A DNA stretch of 64,000 nucleotides from Acidobacteriota bacterium. Its GTDB lineage: Bacteria > Acidobacteriota > Terriglobia > Terriglobales > Acidobacteriaceae. Position 1 is the stretch's first letter; every line of letters starts with the position of its first letter. The notes beneath the pieces are model-generated. The model was given only the letters and a program-made list of their open reading frames with translations, was not told where the DNA came from and made no database searches. A program made the translations under genes and the position numbers. The stretch lies in NCBI GenBank assembly GCA_003225175.1, contig QIBA01000030.1:1762-65761 (forward strand), read 5' to 3'. Positions 47,303 through 57,026 of this stretch are shown piece after piece.

Positions 47303-47436
47303 AGGCACTCGGCTTTCGGCTATCAGCGCTCGAAGAGCAACTCTCCTCGCTATAGCCTTTAAGACTGTGAGCTGCATTTCCGTCACTGACGCTACGTAGC
47401 CGTAAAGAGGCCGAGTGGCGACTGCCGAGTGCCTCT
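47301..47436. repeat. Widely spaced inverted repeat
   Basis: AGAGGCACTCGGC (47301-47313) and GCCGAGTGCCTCT (47424-47436) are perfect 13-base complements separated by 110 bases, starting inside the stop codon of the protease gene. The spacer contains CTTTCGGCTATCAGCG-like sequence. It resembles the REP-pair layout of the other intergenic palindromes here. Confidence 0.5.
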
Positions 47437-47511
47437 CCTCTACGGTGTAAACTAGAGGGTTGCGGCAGGCTTTCGGGGCGCCGCGGTAAACCTTCCTAGA
47501 GGAATCCTCCA

Positions 47512-49113
47512 ATGGCAGCTACCATCGAAACCATTTCCGCTATCTCCTTGCATTCACCCCGGGGGGAGTTCCGAAATAGCCCCCATCTTGATTTCACGAA
47601 CCCGGAGAATGCCCGAGCGATGCGTGATGCGCTTCGTCAAGTGCATTCGCAGCTCGGAACTGAATACGATCTTGTAATCGGCGGGCAAATGGTCCGCACG
47701 AAGGACAAGATCAAGTCGCTGAATCCAGCCAAGCCGTCTGAGGTGGTCGGAATTCACCAGAAATCCGGCGCGGAGCATGTTGAGCCAGCGATGGAGGCTG
47801 CTCTGCACGCGTCCGAGAGTTGGCGCACTACCTCCTGGGAAGAGCGGGCATCGTTGCTGCTGAATGCGAGCGCTATCATTCAGTCGCGACGCCTTCAATT
47901 CAATGCATGGATGGTTTACGAAGTCGGTAAAAACTGGATGGAAGCGGATGCCGATACCGCCGAAACCATTGACTTTCTCGAGTTCTACGCGCGCGAAGCT
48001 CTGCGCTTGTCGCGAGTACAGACTCCTGTGCAGCTCCCAGGCGAGCAGGATGAGCTGCTCTATATCCCGCTTGGCGTGGGTGCGGTAATTCCGCCCTGGA
48101 ACTTCCCATTTGCGATTATGGCCGGCATGACTTCGGCCTCGATTGTGTGCGGAAATACCGTCATCCTGAAGCCATCGAGTGACTCACCGACAATCGCAGC
48201 GAAATTTTTCGAGGTTCTTCAGGAAGCCGGAATGCCGGAAGGCGTAGTGAACTTCTGTCCCGGATCGGGAGGCACCTTCGGCAATGCCCTGGTGGAGCAT
48301 CCAAAAACTCGCTTCATCGCCTTCACCGGATCGAAGGAGGTGGGCCTCGACATTCATTCGCGCGCAGCCCAGCCAGGCAAGGGTCAGATCTGGATCAAGC
48401 GCACGATCCTCGAGATGGGTGGAAAAGACTCGATGATTGTGCAGGCCGATTGCGATCTGGATTCGGCGGTTGAGGGTGTGGTCGCATCCGCTTTTGGCTT
48501 CAATGGACAAAAGTGCTCGGCGTGCTCTCGCGCAATTGTAGAAGAGCCTGTCTACGATCTCTTTGTATCCCGGCTCCGTGATCGAGTAAATCAGTTGTCC
48601 CAAGGCGATCCGACGCAGAACAAGAACACGGGTCCGGTCGTGAATGAAGGTGCGTTGAAGTCGATTCTTGAGTACATCGAGATTGGCAAGCAAGAGGGCA
48701 GGCTGATCACGGGCGGGGGCCGCTCGACCGACCTCGGCGATGGTTACTACGTTCAGCCAACTGTTATCGCCGACGTAGCGCCAAACGCGCGCATCTCGCA
48801 GGAGGAAATCTTCGGTCCGGTCTTGGCAGTAATCAAGGCGAAGGACTTTGAAGATGCGCTGGCAATCGCTAACAACACCGAATACGGACTCACCGGAGCC
48901 ATCTACACGTCTTCACGCCAGAAGATTGAATACGCAAAGCGCGATTTCCATGTCGGGAATCTTTATATCAATCGCAAGTGCACTGGAGCCATGGTAGGTG
49001 CACATCCGTTTGGCGGATTCAACATGTCCGGCACGGATTCTAAGGCCGGCGGTCCGGACTATCTGTACCTGTTTACTCAGGCGAAGTCTGTAGCGGAGAA
49101 GGTGATTCGCTAA
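47512..49113 (+). CDS. pruA: L-glutamate gamma-semialdehyde (P5C) dehydrogenase
   Basis: A 533-residue NAD-dependent aldehyde dehydrogenase converting glutamate semialdehyde to glutamate in proline breakdown. The P5C-specific N-terminus precedes the Rossmann region ([15 protein letters not shown]), the general-base Glu is in [12 protein letters not shown], and the catalytic Cys is in [10 protein letters not shown]. It ends with [20 protein letters not shown], diagnostic for this family. It is not fused to proline dehydrogenase. AGAGGA lies 8 bases before ATG. The stop shares one base with glyA (TAATG). Confidence 0.94.
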   Translation: MAATIETISAISLHSPRGEFRNSPHLDFTNPENARAMRDALRQVHSQLGTEYDLVIGGQMVRTKDKIKSLNPAKPSEVVGIHQKSGAEHVEPAMEAALHASESWRTTSWEERASLLLNASAIIQSRRLQFNAWMVYEVGKNWMEADADTAETIDFLEFYAREALRLSRVQTPVQLPGEQDELLYIPLGVGAVIPPWNFPFAIMAGMTSASIVCGNTVILKPSSDSPTIAAKFFEVLQEAGMPEGVVNFCPGSGGTFGNALVEHPKTRFIAFTGSKEVGLDIHSRAAQPGKGQIWIKRTILEMGGKDSMIVQADCDLDSAVEGVVASAFGFNGQKCSACSRAIVEEPVYDLFVSRLRDRVNQLSQGDPTQNKNTGPVVNEGALKSILEYIEIGKQEGRLITGGGRSTDLGDGYYVQPTVIADVAPNARISQEEIFGPVLAVIKAKDFEDALAIANNTEYGLTGAIYTSSRQKIEYAKRDFHVGNLYINRKCTGAMVGAHPFGGFNMSGTDSKAGGPDYLYLFTQAKSVAEKVIR

Positions 49114-50399
49114 TGGCCAATCGAATGGAGCGTCGGTTATCTGAGATCGATCCCGACATGTTTGCTGCGATCGAGAACGAGCAGCGCCGTCAACATGAAG
49201 GACTTGAGCTGATTGCTTCGGAAAATTTCGTCAGCGAGGCCGTACTGGAAGCGGCGGGAAGCATTTTCACAAACAAGTACGCAGAAGGGTATCCCGGGAA
49301 ACGCTATTACGGCGGCTGCGAGTTTACTGACGTAGTTGAGAATCTGGCTCGCGAACGCGCCAAAGAGCTCTTTCAAGCCGAGCATGTCAATGTGCAGCCA
49401 CACTCAGGCTCCCAGGCGAATGCCGCAGCCTATTCCTCGATTCTCCAACCCGGAGATACCATTTTGGGACTCGACCTTGCTCATGGCGGCCATCTCACGC
49501 ACGGCCACAAGCTGAATTTTTCCGGCAAGCTCTACCGAGTCGTCTCGTACGGCGTGAGTAAGGACACCGAAACCATCGACTATGACGATCTCGAGCAGAT
49601 TGCGACGCGCGAAAAGCCAAAGCTGGTTATCGGCGGGGGCAGCGCGTATCCTCGAATCTTTGATTTTGAGCGTATGCGCGCGATTGCCGATAGCTGCGGA
49701 GCATTGTTGCTGATCGACATGGCGCATTTCGCCGGACTGGTGGCGGGGGGCGTGCATCCCTCGCCAGTTCCTCACGCGCAGATCGTTACCACAACGACGC
49801 ACAAGACACTGCGTGGACCTCGCGCTGGCATGATTCTTTGCGAGCAGGAGTACGCGGCCGCTGTCGACAAGAACGTATTTCCCGGACATCAGGGCGGCCC
49901 GCTGGTGCATATAATCGCGGCGAAGGCAGTCGCGTTCAAAGAAGCACTGGAACCATTGTTCGCCGACTATGCCCGCCAAATCGTAGCGAATGCTAAGGTC
50001 TTGGCGCAGACCTTGAAGGATGTAGGCTTCCGCATTATCTCGCGCGGAACGGATACGCATCTTGTACTCGTGGATGTTTTCGCCAAAGGCATGCTCGGCA
50101 GCGAGGCGGAAGCGGCGCTCGGAAAAGCGGGTATCACGGTGAACAAGAATGCCATTCCGTTCGACACGAACCCGCCGCTCAAGCCGAGTGGAATCCGAAT
50201 CGGAACGCCAGCGCTTACGACGCGTGGGATGAAAGAGTCGGAGATGATGCAGATCGGCCACTGGATCGCCGAGGCTCTCGAGCGGCGTTCAGAGGACAAG
50301 GCTCTCGAGCGCATCCGTCACCAGGTATTCGAGCTTGCAGAACAGTTCCCACTGTATGCGGAACGACGAGCTCGCAGCGGCGTTGTGATGGCCAGATAG
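49113..50399 (+). CDS. glyA: Serine hydroxymethyltransferase
   Basis: A 428-residue PLP enzyme interconverting serine and glycine with one-carbon transfer to tetrahydrofolate. PLP-lysine motif [12 protein letters not shown], substrate motifs YYGGCEFTD and [11 protein letters not shown]-like [11 protein letters not shown], and the C-terminal [14 protein letters not shown] are present. Translation is coupled to the P5C dehydrogenase by the overlapping TAATG. Confidence 0.97.
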   Translation: MANRMERRLSEIDPDMFAAIENEQRRQHEGLELIASENFVSEAVLEAAGSIFTNKYAEGYPGKRYYGGCEFTDVVENLARERAKELFQAEHVNVQPHSGSQANAAAYSSILQPGDTILGLDLAHGGHLTHGHKLNFSGKLYRVVSYGVSKDTETIDYDDLEQIATREKPKLVIGGGSAYPRIFDFERMRAIADSCGALLLIDMAHFAGLVAGGVHPSPVPHAQIVTTTTHKTLRGPRAGMILCEQEYAAAVDKNVFPGHQGGPLVHIIAAKAVAFKEALEPLFADYARQIVANAKVLAQTLKDVGFRIISRGTDTHLVLVDVFAKGMLGSEAEAALGKAGITVNKNAIPFDTNPPLKPSGIRIGTPALTTRGMKESEMMQIGHWIAEALERRSEDKALERIRHQVFELAEQFPLYAERRARSGVVMAR

Positions 50400-50422
50400 A
50401 ATCAGCGTTTGAGTACGTGGTC

Positions 50423-50539
50423 GGTCGCCCTCGGCCGGTCACGGCGTAAGATTTCGTGTAGGTGCGTTTTTTAATTTGCTGGCTTAAAACGGCAAACCAA
50501 AGAGTGACGATCCATACTGGAACCAGCCGAGGGCAGCCG
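50423..50539. repeat. GC-rich inverted repeat pair after glyA
   Basis: GGTCGCCCTCGGCCGGT (50423-50439) and ACCAGCCGAGGGCAGCC (50522-50538) pair over most of their length. The right arm, read on the minus strand with its flank (GTTCCGGCTGCCCTCGGC), closely matches 38793-38812. Together they indicate a dispersed repeat family. Confidence 0.5.
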
Positions 50540-50557
50540 GAACCCGCTACTCAAAGT

Positions 50558-51081
50558 CTACTGTGAGCTGCTGTTCCAGGATTCCAAAGCTACCTTCCAT
50601 GAACCATCTGTCTGCTTTTGCAGGATCAGCGTGATCTTACTTTTGTCTTTGACTGGTTCCACGCGATCTGGGACGGAAATGGTTTGCGTGTTGATCCCCA
50701 CTCATACGCCAAGTGGCCGGCAACGCGTGTCTCACGCCAATCCACGTCGCACTGAAGCACCTTCACGCCCTTCATCTTTTCACCGAGCCCTATTAGCCAC
50801 CTTGAAATCTCGGGTTTGCCGACCATCGGTTCCATGGCGGGCAGCAGATCCACTCCGTCATCAGCCCATAGCTGCGCTGCCGCATCGTGATTCATATTGC
50901 GACAAGCTTCAATAAAGGCGTGATTGAATTCATCGAGTCCCTTCTTCGCATCTTGGTTCGAGCTACTCTGGTTGAAGTTGGTTTCTCCGGGCTTTATCTG
51001 GGCCAAAGCTGAATTCCCGATGCTGAAATCTGTAAGCGCAAGAAAAACAAGGAGTAGAGCAGGATTTATTGTGAGCTTCAT
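50558..51081 (-). pseudogene. SnoaL/DUF4440-like secreted protein, frameshifted
   Basis: A signal peptide (MKLTINPALLLVFLALTDFSIGNSALAQ) and an NTF2-like fold start (FNHAFIEACRNMNHDAAAQL, then LWADDGVDLLPAMEPMVGK). The frame is correct to YEWG near 50697, then runs into unrelated residues and stops at 50626. Reading one base out of phase from 50695 gives INTQTISVPDRVEPVKDKSK followed by ITLILQKQTDGSWKVALESWN, the expected end of a DUF4440 protein, stopping at TAG 50560-50558. One base is therefore missing in or next to the CCCC at 50696-50699. It may be a real frameshift or an assembly error. Confidence 0.8.
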
Positions 51082-51200
51082 CGCTCGAGGGATGTAGCAC
51101 CTGAATCGCGTACATACAAAATTGCCACTTGTCTGGCCTTCCTTAAGCCCGACTTCCGCTTCTAAACAGGTGTTCACTCGTCAATAGGTGGAGTTGTGTG

Positions 51201-51995
51201 ATGTCGGGCCCTCGCTACCAGTACACCCTCACGACGGCTATGTCAGTCCTGTTGCTTGCTCTCTTGTTTGGGAATGCGCAGGCCATCGCCGCCGAGCTCG
51301 CAAACGCATCATCGCACCCCGATATCGCCTCTCTCGTAAAAAAAATCATTGAGGCACAGTTAGAGAGTCACGTCCAGGCTAGACCTTACTCAGTTACCCG
51401 CGAATACAAAGTCTTTGGCTCCGATAGTGATCGGCCGCGCACCGAGGTCCTTGCTCAAATCAATTTCCTGCCCCCGAACGTGAAGAGCTACGACATTGAC
51501 AAGAGCACCGGCGGCATGGGCGAAAAGGTCGTTCGCCGCATTCTCGACCATGAAATCGACGCAACGCGCGATCCAAAGATGATGATGGTCAACGACAGCA
51601 ATTACGACTTCGCCTTCGCGGGCGCGGGAATAGCCGACGGACGCCCGTGCTACAAACTTGAGATCAAACCCAGGCATGAACGTAAGGAATTACTCAATGC
51701 AATGATCTGGGTGGACAAAGATTCCTATCGAATTCTCCGGATCGAAGGCGATCCAGCGAAAAGTCCTTCATTCTGGGTGAAAGACGTACACGTAGTCATT
51801 CAGTACGCCGAGGTTGCCGGCATGTGGCTGCAAACCGAAACGCAGGCTCTCGCGCACCTGCGCTTCGGAGGCGAATATCGGATCGTTTCTCGAGACGTAG
51901 ATTACGACGTGGCCCGCACGGTTGCGACGAATGCGACTCAGGCTCGCGCGCACCGAAGACACTCGTCAGCGCTCATCGCCGCGACCGTGAGGTAG
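51201..51995 (+). CDS. Exported LolA-like hypothetical protein
   Basis: A 264-residue exported protein (signal MSGPRYQYTLTTAMSVLLLALLFG...AIAA) with GGTGGAG 8 bases before ATG 51201. The mature part is a beta sheet of the outer-membrane-lipoprotein-sorting (LolA/LolB) type. Its pattern includes YSVTREYKVFGSD, KLEIKPRHERKELLNAMIWVDKDSYRILRIEGDP and the closing YRIVSRDVDYD. This fold binds lipid acyl chains in known members; the role here is unknown. It faces the propeller lipoprotein gene. Confidence 0.75.
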   Translation: MSGPRYQYTLTTAMSVLLLALLFGNAQAIAAELANASSHPDIASLVKKIIEAQLESHVQARPYSVTREYKVFGSDSDRPRTEVLAQINFLPPNVKSYDIDKSTGGMGEKVVRRILDHEIDATRDPKMMMVNDSNYDFAFAGAGIADGRPCYKLEIKPRHERKELLNAMIWVDKDSYRILRIEGDPAKSPSFWVKDVHVVIQYAEVAGMWLQTETQALAHLRFGGEYRIVSRDVDYDVARTVATNATQARAHRRHSSALIAATVR

Positions 51996-52051
51996 AAACC
52001 CAACTATGGGCATTTAACGTGGATGCGGCTCGATCCAGGTTGAAAGGCGCT

Positions 52052-54127
52052 CTATTTCGGCCTCACCACCACTATTCTCGGATTGAAGCTCACAGAAATC
52101 TGATTTGCATCTGTCGGACCACCTGAAGCAGTGAGATCAATGTGATGCACGAACGGACCTGTGCTGCTATTGCCAATTGTTCCCACGTACAGTGAGTGCG
52201 CGTCCTGTGTGATTCCGCCTGACAATAGCGCTCCGCCTGGATTGACCAAGGCGATCATGCCAGTGCTACCGTCGGCGAGATGATACAAAGGAATTCCAGG
52301 CGCGTCGCTACCGCCGCCGTATCCCGTGAGGAAAGCAATGGAATCGTCGGAAGCCACTGCGATCTTAGCGGGTGTTCCGACGAATGCCGGAAAGGCTGCA
52401 TTGCGAGCGGTGTTGCTCGTGATGGGCGGGCATCCATTGCTGTTGGTAACCGTGTAGCTAAGGTCCGTCCAACCTCCGGCTCCGGCACCGAGCATGTGAG
52501 TGCCATCGGGAGTAGGAGCGAATACATTAACGGCGCTCGCAGTTGCAGGGGCCGGAGAGTCGTTGCAGACTACAAGTCCCAAAATGGAGCTTCCCCCGAA
52601 AAATGCGACCGCTCCCTGTGGAGCGAAAGCAACGCCGTCGGCTGCAAAGCTCAGCGTCTTCACGCCTGTTGAAGGAGAGTACTCGTACACGGCAGAGCCG
52701 CTCGTTAAATAGGCCTTACTGTTGTCGCTATTGAAGTCGGCGGCGGTTACCCCTGCCAAGTCGAATGTCTGGACTGTTTGTTGTTTCGTATTGAAAACAA
52801 ACACTTTGCCCGCCGAAGCGTCGGATACGAGAACCGTGAGCCCATCATTCGAAACAGTCAGTACTGTTCCAGTGATCCCGCTCGCAGTACCGGTCACGGT
52901 ATTGGTGCCGGGATCGAAGATCAACATACCAACCGAACTGCCCAAGTACGCTTTCGTTCCAGCGCGGTCGAAGACCATCGAGTTCGGTGATCCGGGCAAA
53001 GTAACCGCGGTTCCCGCTGTATTGGCCGAGACGTCGATCGGGATCAGGGAAGTGTTTGCCGTCGCATCGGGTTTGTCGCTCCCCGTTACGTAGACGGTTG
53101 TCGCCGTTGTACCTGTAATCGTTCCAATGACCGGATTGCTATAAATAGCGAGTCCGGCTCCGCTGCCGTTGAAATTTATGTTTGGCCCAGATGCTGGGTT
53201 ACATCCTGGTGGCACGCACGAGGCGATCAACGTGCTCACGCCTGCTCCCGGCGTTGTAACCGCAGCTGCCGTCGTGATTGAAGCCGCACTTGGTACATAA
53301 CTGGAATAAGTGAGTGCAGCATTGGCGATCGGCTGTCCAAGGATATCGGTTACATCGGCTGCGAGCGTCTGGGCGGTGCCTGTTGCCACATTGAAAGAAG
53401 TATCGGTCACACCCGCGACGTGTAGCGAGATTGTTTTCGGTGGACACGAGACCACGACGGCCGGAGTCCCCGTAGTGTTTGCCACTGAGGCCACAACCGT
53501 CGTCGCTCCGGGTTGCTGGGACTTGACCACGCCATTCGAATCGACCGTGGCAACGGTGGTCGAACCAGTGCTCCACGTGAGTGGCCCGACGTTGGCGGTG
53601 ATGTCGACGGGGCTCCCCTGCTGATTGCTAAAAACCTTTGCTGTGAACGGCTCAGTCAAGTTCTGCGAGAGACAAACTGGCGGATTCGGCGGCCCCGTCA
53701 CCGTTATCTTATCCACGTGCGCGTGCACGTAAACCGGAACCGTTGCTGTGAGACCTCCGGAAGTAACGGTGACATTAATGGTCTTGTCCGGCAACAAATT
53801 ACCGCTGCTGTCTTTCGTCTGGCAGACGATGTTGTTAGCGTCGAATACGCCTGCGCAGACCATGCCGGCGGAGGTCACCGTCACTGAGCTCGGATCAGCC
53901 GACGTGTAGGTCACGGTCGGCGTCGGTGTAATCGGGTCTCCACTGGAATTTGCCACGGAGACGCTGATGCCCGCGACATCCCCATGCGTGAGAGAGAGGC
54001 TCGTGGGATTTGCGGTAATCGTTGTAGGAGTGTTCGTTGTGTTCGCTTTACTGCCACCGCCACAAGCTGCCAGTACCGCGGTAGCTCCACAAATCAGGAG
54101 CAACCGGGTCACCAGATAAAGACGCAT
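52052..54127 (-). CDS. Large Ig-like / beta-propeller lipoprotein
   Basis: A 691-residue lipoprotein (lipobox VLAAC after MRLYLVTRLLLICGATA). The ribosome binding site GGGAGGGTAC precedes ATG. The N-terminal third has Big2/Ig-like segments (ITANPTSLSLTHGDVAGISV, then LTWSTGSTTVATVDSNGVVKS). The C-terminal half is a YncE-like propeller (NSMVFDRAGTKAYLGSSVGM and AADFNSDNSKAYLTSGSAVYEY). It is Thr/Ser/Val-rich, surface exposed and without catalytic motifs; probably adhesion or structural. A TATAGT at 54224-54219 is a possible -10. Confidence 0.82.
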   Translation of the reverse strand: MRLYLVTRLLLICGATAVLAACGGGSKANTTNTPTTITANPTSLSLTHGDVAGISVSVANSSGDPITPTPTVTYTSADPSSVTVTSAGMVCAGVFDANNIVCQTKDSSGNLLPDKTINVTVTSGGLTATVPVYVHAHVDKITVTGPPNPPVCLSQNLTEPFTAKVFSNQQGSPVDITANVGPLTWSTGSTTVATVDSNGVVKSQQPGATTVVASVANTTGTPAVVVSCPPKTISLHVAGVTDTSFNVATGTAQTLAADVTDILGQPIANAALTYSSYVPSAASITTAAAVTTPGAGVSTLIASCVPPGCNPASGPNINFNGSGAGLAIYSNPVIGTITGTTATTVYVTGSDKPDATANTSLIPIDVSANTAGTAVTLPGSPNSMVFDRAGTKAYLGSSVGMLIFDPGTNTVTGTASGITGTVLTVSNDGLTVLVSDASAGKVFVFNTKQQTVQTFDLAGVTAADFNSDNSKAYLTSGSAVYEYSPSTGVKTLSFAADGVAFAPQGAVAFFGGSSILGLVVCNDSPAPATASAVNVFAPTPDGTHMLGAGAGGWTDLSYTVTNSNGCPPITSNTARNAAFPAFVGTPAKIAVASDDSIAFLTGYGGGSDAPGIPLYHLADGSTGMIALVNPGGALLSGGITQDAHSLYVGTIGNSSTGPFVHHIDLTASGGPTDANQISVSFNPRIVVVRPK

Positions 54128-54493
54128 GTACCCTCCCCGCTGCCTCGATCAGCCAAACTTTCACGCGTGTCGAGGGATAAAAATCAGCGGAAACAATGAA
54201 AATACTGAAAATGAATGAACTATACAGTTTAGAGTTGCTACGCCTGCTGGAGCAAGCGAACGGGGTGAGCATGGGCGGCGGGCAAGGGCGTGAATCGTAC
54301 AGCGATGAAGAAGGACCGACTGCCCCCTCGCGGCGCGTGTTTTCCAGTTCGCCGAAAAGCGGAAGAGAGCCTTCCGAACATCAATCCCTGCGAAGCTTCG
54401 CTGCATGAACGTAACCCCGCGGTAGGACGCACGTCGTCCTTTGCATGATCGAAACACCTGCTCGAGTATTGCATGCTACACTCCGCCTATCCC
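54128..54493. other. Divergent intergenic region
   Basis: 366 bases between oppositely oriented genes. An AT-rich block (54180-54235) likely holds promoters for both strands. A short plus-strand frame at 54196-54408 lacks coding character. No repeat or riboswitch is recognised. Confidence 0.4.
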
Positions 54494-55687
54494 ATGTTGA
54501 AACTGATTGCCGGCTGGGTGTTGGCATTGAATATTGGGCTATTCGCCCCTTTGCCCGCTGCGAGTCAGGACTTCGTCTTCGGTGCCAATCAGCTTTCCGC
54601 TCAGATCAGCCAGGTAGTAGCACCGACCTCTGCTTCTGTCACTGTTGCTAACCGCTCTCCACTCGATGACGCAACCGTCGCGTCCATTCAGGCGGGCCTT
54701 GTACAGGCATTACAGTCCCGTGGATGGAGACTCGGAAAACCGGAAGCAAGCGAAGCCGCGATCGCAATCACTTTGGGCGCGAATTTTCGAAATTATGTCT
54801 GGACGGCGGAAATCGCTAAAGGGGCTTCCCACGAGATTCGAATTCTTGAGCTAGCGAAGAGCTCCGCTGGACGTCCACCAGCAAACGACCCCATCGCGAT
54901 TTCACGTTACCTGTTAATCAGCTCGGATCTTCCCCTGCTGGATGTCACTCTTCCAGAAGGAAAGATCGGGGAAGGCGCGCATCTATTGGCGCTAAGTTCG
55001 AGGGCCGTACAGCTGTTTCAACTCCAGTCAGCACAGTGGCGCCTTCTGCAAACACAATCACTGGGACAGACACCGTTGGCAAGCCGGGATCCACGCGGGC
55101 GAATTGCACCCGGGCAAATCGGCAGCTTCGACGCGTATCTTCCCGGACTTCATTGCACAGGTAACTCGAGCAGCACTCTTACAATCGGATGTCGCGCCAG
55201 CGACGATCCTTGGCCGCTCACAGGCGATCGCCAATCGCTCGCGTTTTATGCCCCGAATCGAAACTACTTCAACGGAGTGCTCTCCTCTCCGAATGGACAG
55301 AGCGGCACGGTCAATGCATTTTTCTCAGCCGCAGTCTTGAGCGATCGAGTTATCTTCACCAACTTGGATGGACACGCATCCATGGTGCAGGGAGGGCGCT
55401 CGACACCAATAGCTGACAGATGGGGAAGCGACATCGCCGGAATTCAAAGCTCATGCCGTGCTGACCTCGTTCTGGCCACCGGAGCGGGCGATTTCCAGCA
55501 ATTCGATTCCTTATCGGCTTACCAAGTATTGAACTCGCAATTCAGACCGGTATCAGACTCGATGCAATTTCCCGGACCAGTAGTGAGTTTGAAAACTTCC
55601 GCGGATCATCAACAGGCAATCGCGATCGTCGCCACTCCATCCGGACGTTATGAAGCGTACCTTCTTACTGCTCACTGCGGCACTTAG
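54494..55687 (+). CDS. Secreted hypothetical protein, first gene of the signalling run
   Basis: A 397-residue exported protein (MLKLIAGWVLALNIGLFAPLPAAS). The N-terminal part resembles a small domain (VANRSPLDDATVASIQAGLV, then LGKPEASEAAIAITLG). The rest is beta-rich, with conserved-looking Trp/Asp/Gly segments (FYAPNRNYFNGVL and FTNLDGHASMVQGG) suggestive of a propeller. Cysteines in LHCTG, IGCRA, SSCRA and AHCGT could pair as disulphides. It overlaps the solute-binding protein gene by 38 bases, so the two are made together. No family recognised. Confidence 0.75.
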   Translation: MLKLIAGWVLALNIGLFAPLPAASQDFVFGANQLSAQISQVVAPTSASVTVANRSPLDDATVASIQAGLVQALQSRGWRLGKPEASEAAIAITLGANFRNYVWTAEIAKGASHEIRILELAKSSAGRPPANDPIAISRYLLISSDLPLLDVTLPEGKIGEGAHLLALSSRAVQLFQLQSAQWRLLQTQSLGQTPLASRDPRGRIAPGQIGSFDAYLPGLHCTGNSSSTLTIGCRASDDPWPLTGDRQSLAFYAPNRNYFNGVLSSPNGQSGTVNAFFSAAVLSDRVIFTNLDGHASMVQGGRSTPIADRWGSDIAGIQSSCRADLVLATGAGDFQQFDSLSAYQVLNSQFRPVSDSMQFPGPVVSLKTSADHQQAIAIVATPSGRYEAYLLTAHCGT

Positions 55688-57026
55688 TCTCGCCGCAACC
55701 GCCTGGCCCGCCATACGTCCGCATTTCGGCGGTACCCTGCGTGTCCAAATGCGCGGAGCGATCAGCTCCTTCGACATCACTGATGATCCGAATGCTGCGC
55801 GCGCATTGCTTCGCGATATCGTTCTTAGCAACGTCTGTGACCGGCTGGTGACGCTGAATGGGAACGGAGAGCCGCAGCCATCGTTAGCCACATCGTGGCG
55901 CTCCGAGCGCGAGGGCCGTTCCTGGTACTTCATACTCCGCGACGTGCCATTGCACAACGGCAACACGCTGACCGCACAGACAGCGGTTACAGCGCTGTCG
56001 GCGCAGAATCCGGAGTGGCATGCGCGCGCTAATGGGAATGAGCTGCTGATTCAATCGGACACGCCTCTTGCCGGCATTCTCTATCAGCTGACAGAGGCGC
56101 ACAACTCCGTTTGCGTGGCGGGTGACAATGGACGGTGGATCGGGAGTGGCCCATTCCAGATCAGTGACTTCCAACCTGGACAGCAAATTGAGTTGCACGC
56201 CTTTGATGAAGCATGGCAAGGGCGCCCATTCCTGGATCGCATCCGGATTCAAATGGGCAGATCATTCACAGATCAAGCAGCGGACCTGCAGACTCAGCGC
56301 GCGGATATCATCGAGAGCGATCCAACCCAGCCCCGGACGGCTGCTGGGAATTCAAGCCTCACTGATCCGATTGAACTCCTCGCGCTGGCCTTCACTCCAA
56401 ATCATCCGGCGGTTGCGGATCCTGGTGTGCGTGAAGGGTTGGCGCGCTCGCTCGACCGTAATTCGATCTACTCCGTGTTGCTGCGCAGGCAAGGTCAGCC
56501 TAATGCAGCGGTATTGCCAGCGTGGATGTCCGGCTACGATCATCTCTTCAAGGCAGTACAAGATATCTCCGCCGCGCGGCAACTGCGAAATCCGCTTGGC
56601 GCGCTCATGCCGCTTTCGCTCGTCTTCGATGCCAACGACGACTTGGCCAAGCTGGTCGCTGAACGCGTTGCCGTAAATGCGCAGGCAGCGGGAATCACAG
56701 TTCAGCCGCGCCCTGACACACCATCGTTCCGAGGATTCAATGCCGATGTGAGACTCGTGCGCCTTCGTCTGGAATCGCCTGAAGCCGGAGCCGCTCTTAC
56801 CAGAATCGGAACCATTCTGAACCTCCCGAAGCTGCAGAAAGCCGAGACGACCACGACTCTTGAGGCAATGTATGCAATTGAAAGCGATGCGCTGAAGGAT
56901 TATTCGTTGGTTCCAATCGCCCACATTCCAGAAGCGTACAGCCGCGCGCCGATTGTTCATGATTGGTTCGTGACGCGCTGGGGAGATATCCGTCTCGCCG
57001 ATTTGTGGGTTGAGAGTGCGAAATGA
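55650..57026 (+). CDS. Family 5 extracellular solute-binding protein
   Basis: A 458-residue periplasmic protein (signal MKRTFLLLTAALSLAATAWPA) of the DppA/OppA-like family. GGTLRVQMRGAISSFDITDD is the usual start of the mature domain, SNVCDRLVTLNGNGEPQPSLATSW a following family block, and SGPFQISDFQPGQQIELHAF the hinge area. No permease or ATPase gene lies nearby. It overlaps both the secreted protein before it and the histidine kinase after it (ATGA), which points to a ligand sensor feeding the kinase rather than transport. Confidence 0.85.
   Translation: MKRTFLLLTAALSLAATAWPAIRPHFGGTLRVQMRGAISSFDITDDPNAARALLRDIVLSNVCDRLVTLNGNGEPQPSLATSWRSEREGRSWYFILRDVPLHNGNTLTAQTAVTALSAQNPEWHARANGNELLIQSDTPLAGILYQLTEAHNSVCVAGDNGRWIGSGPFQISDFQPGQQIELHAFDEAWQGRPFLDRIRIQMGRSFTDQAADLQTQRADIIESDPTQPRTAAGNSSLTDPIELLALAFTPNHPAVADPGVREGLARSLDRNSIYSVLLRRQGQPNAAVLPAWMSGYDHLFKAVQDISAARQLRNPLGALMPLSLVFDANDDLAKLVAERVAVNAQAAGITVQPRPDTPSFRGFNADVRLVRLRLESPEAGAALTRIGTILNLPKLQKAETTTTLEAMYAIESDALKDYSLVPIAHIPEAYSRAPIVHDWFVTRWGDIRLADLWVESAK

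Noticed and set aside
54196-54408. Small plus-strand gene in the divergent promoter region
   Set aside because: Ser/Gly-rich without motif and with atypical codon use; it overlaps the likely promoters of both neighbours.
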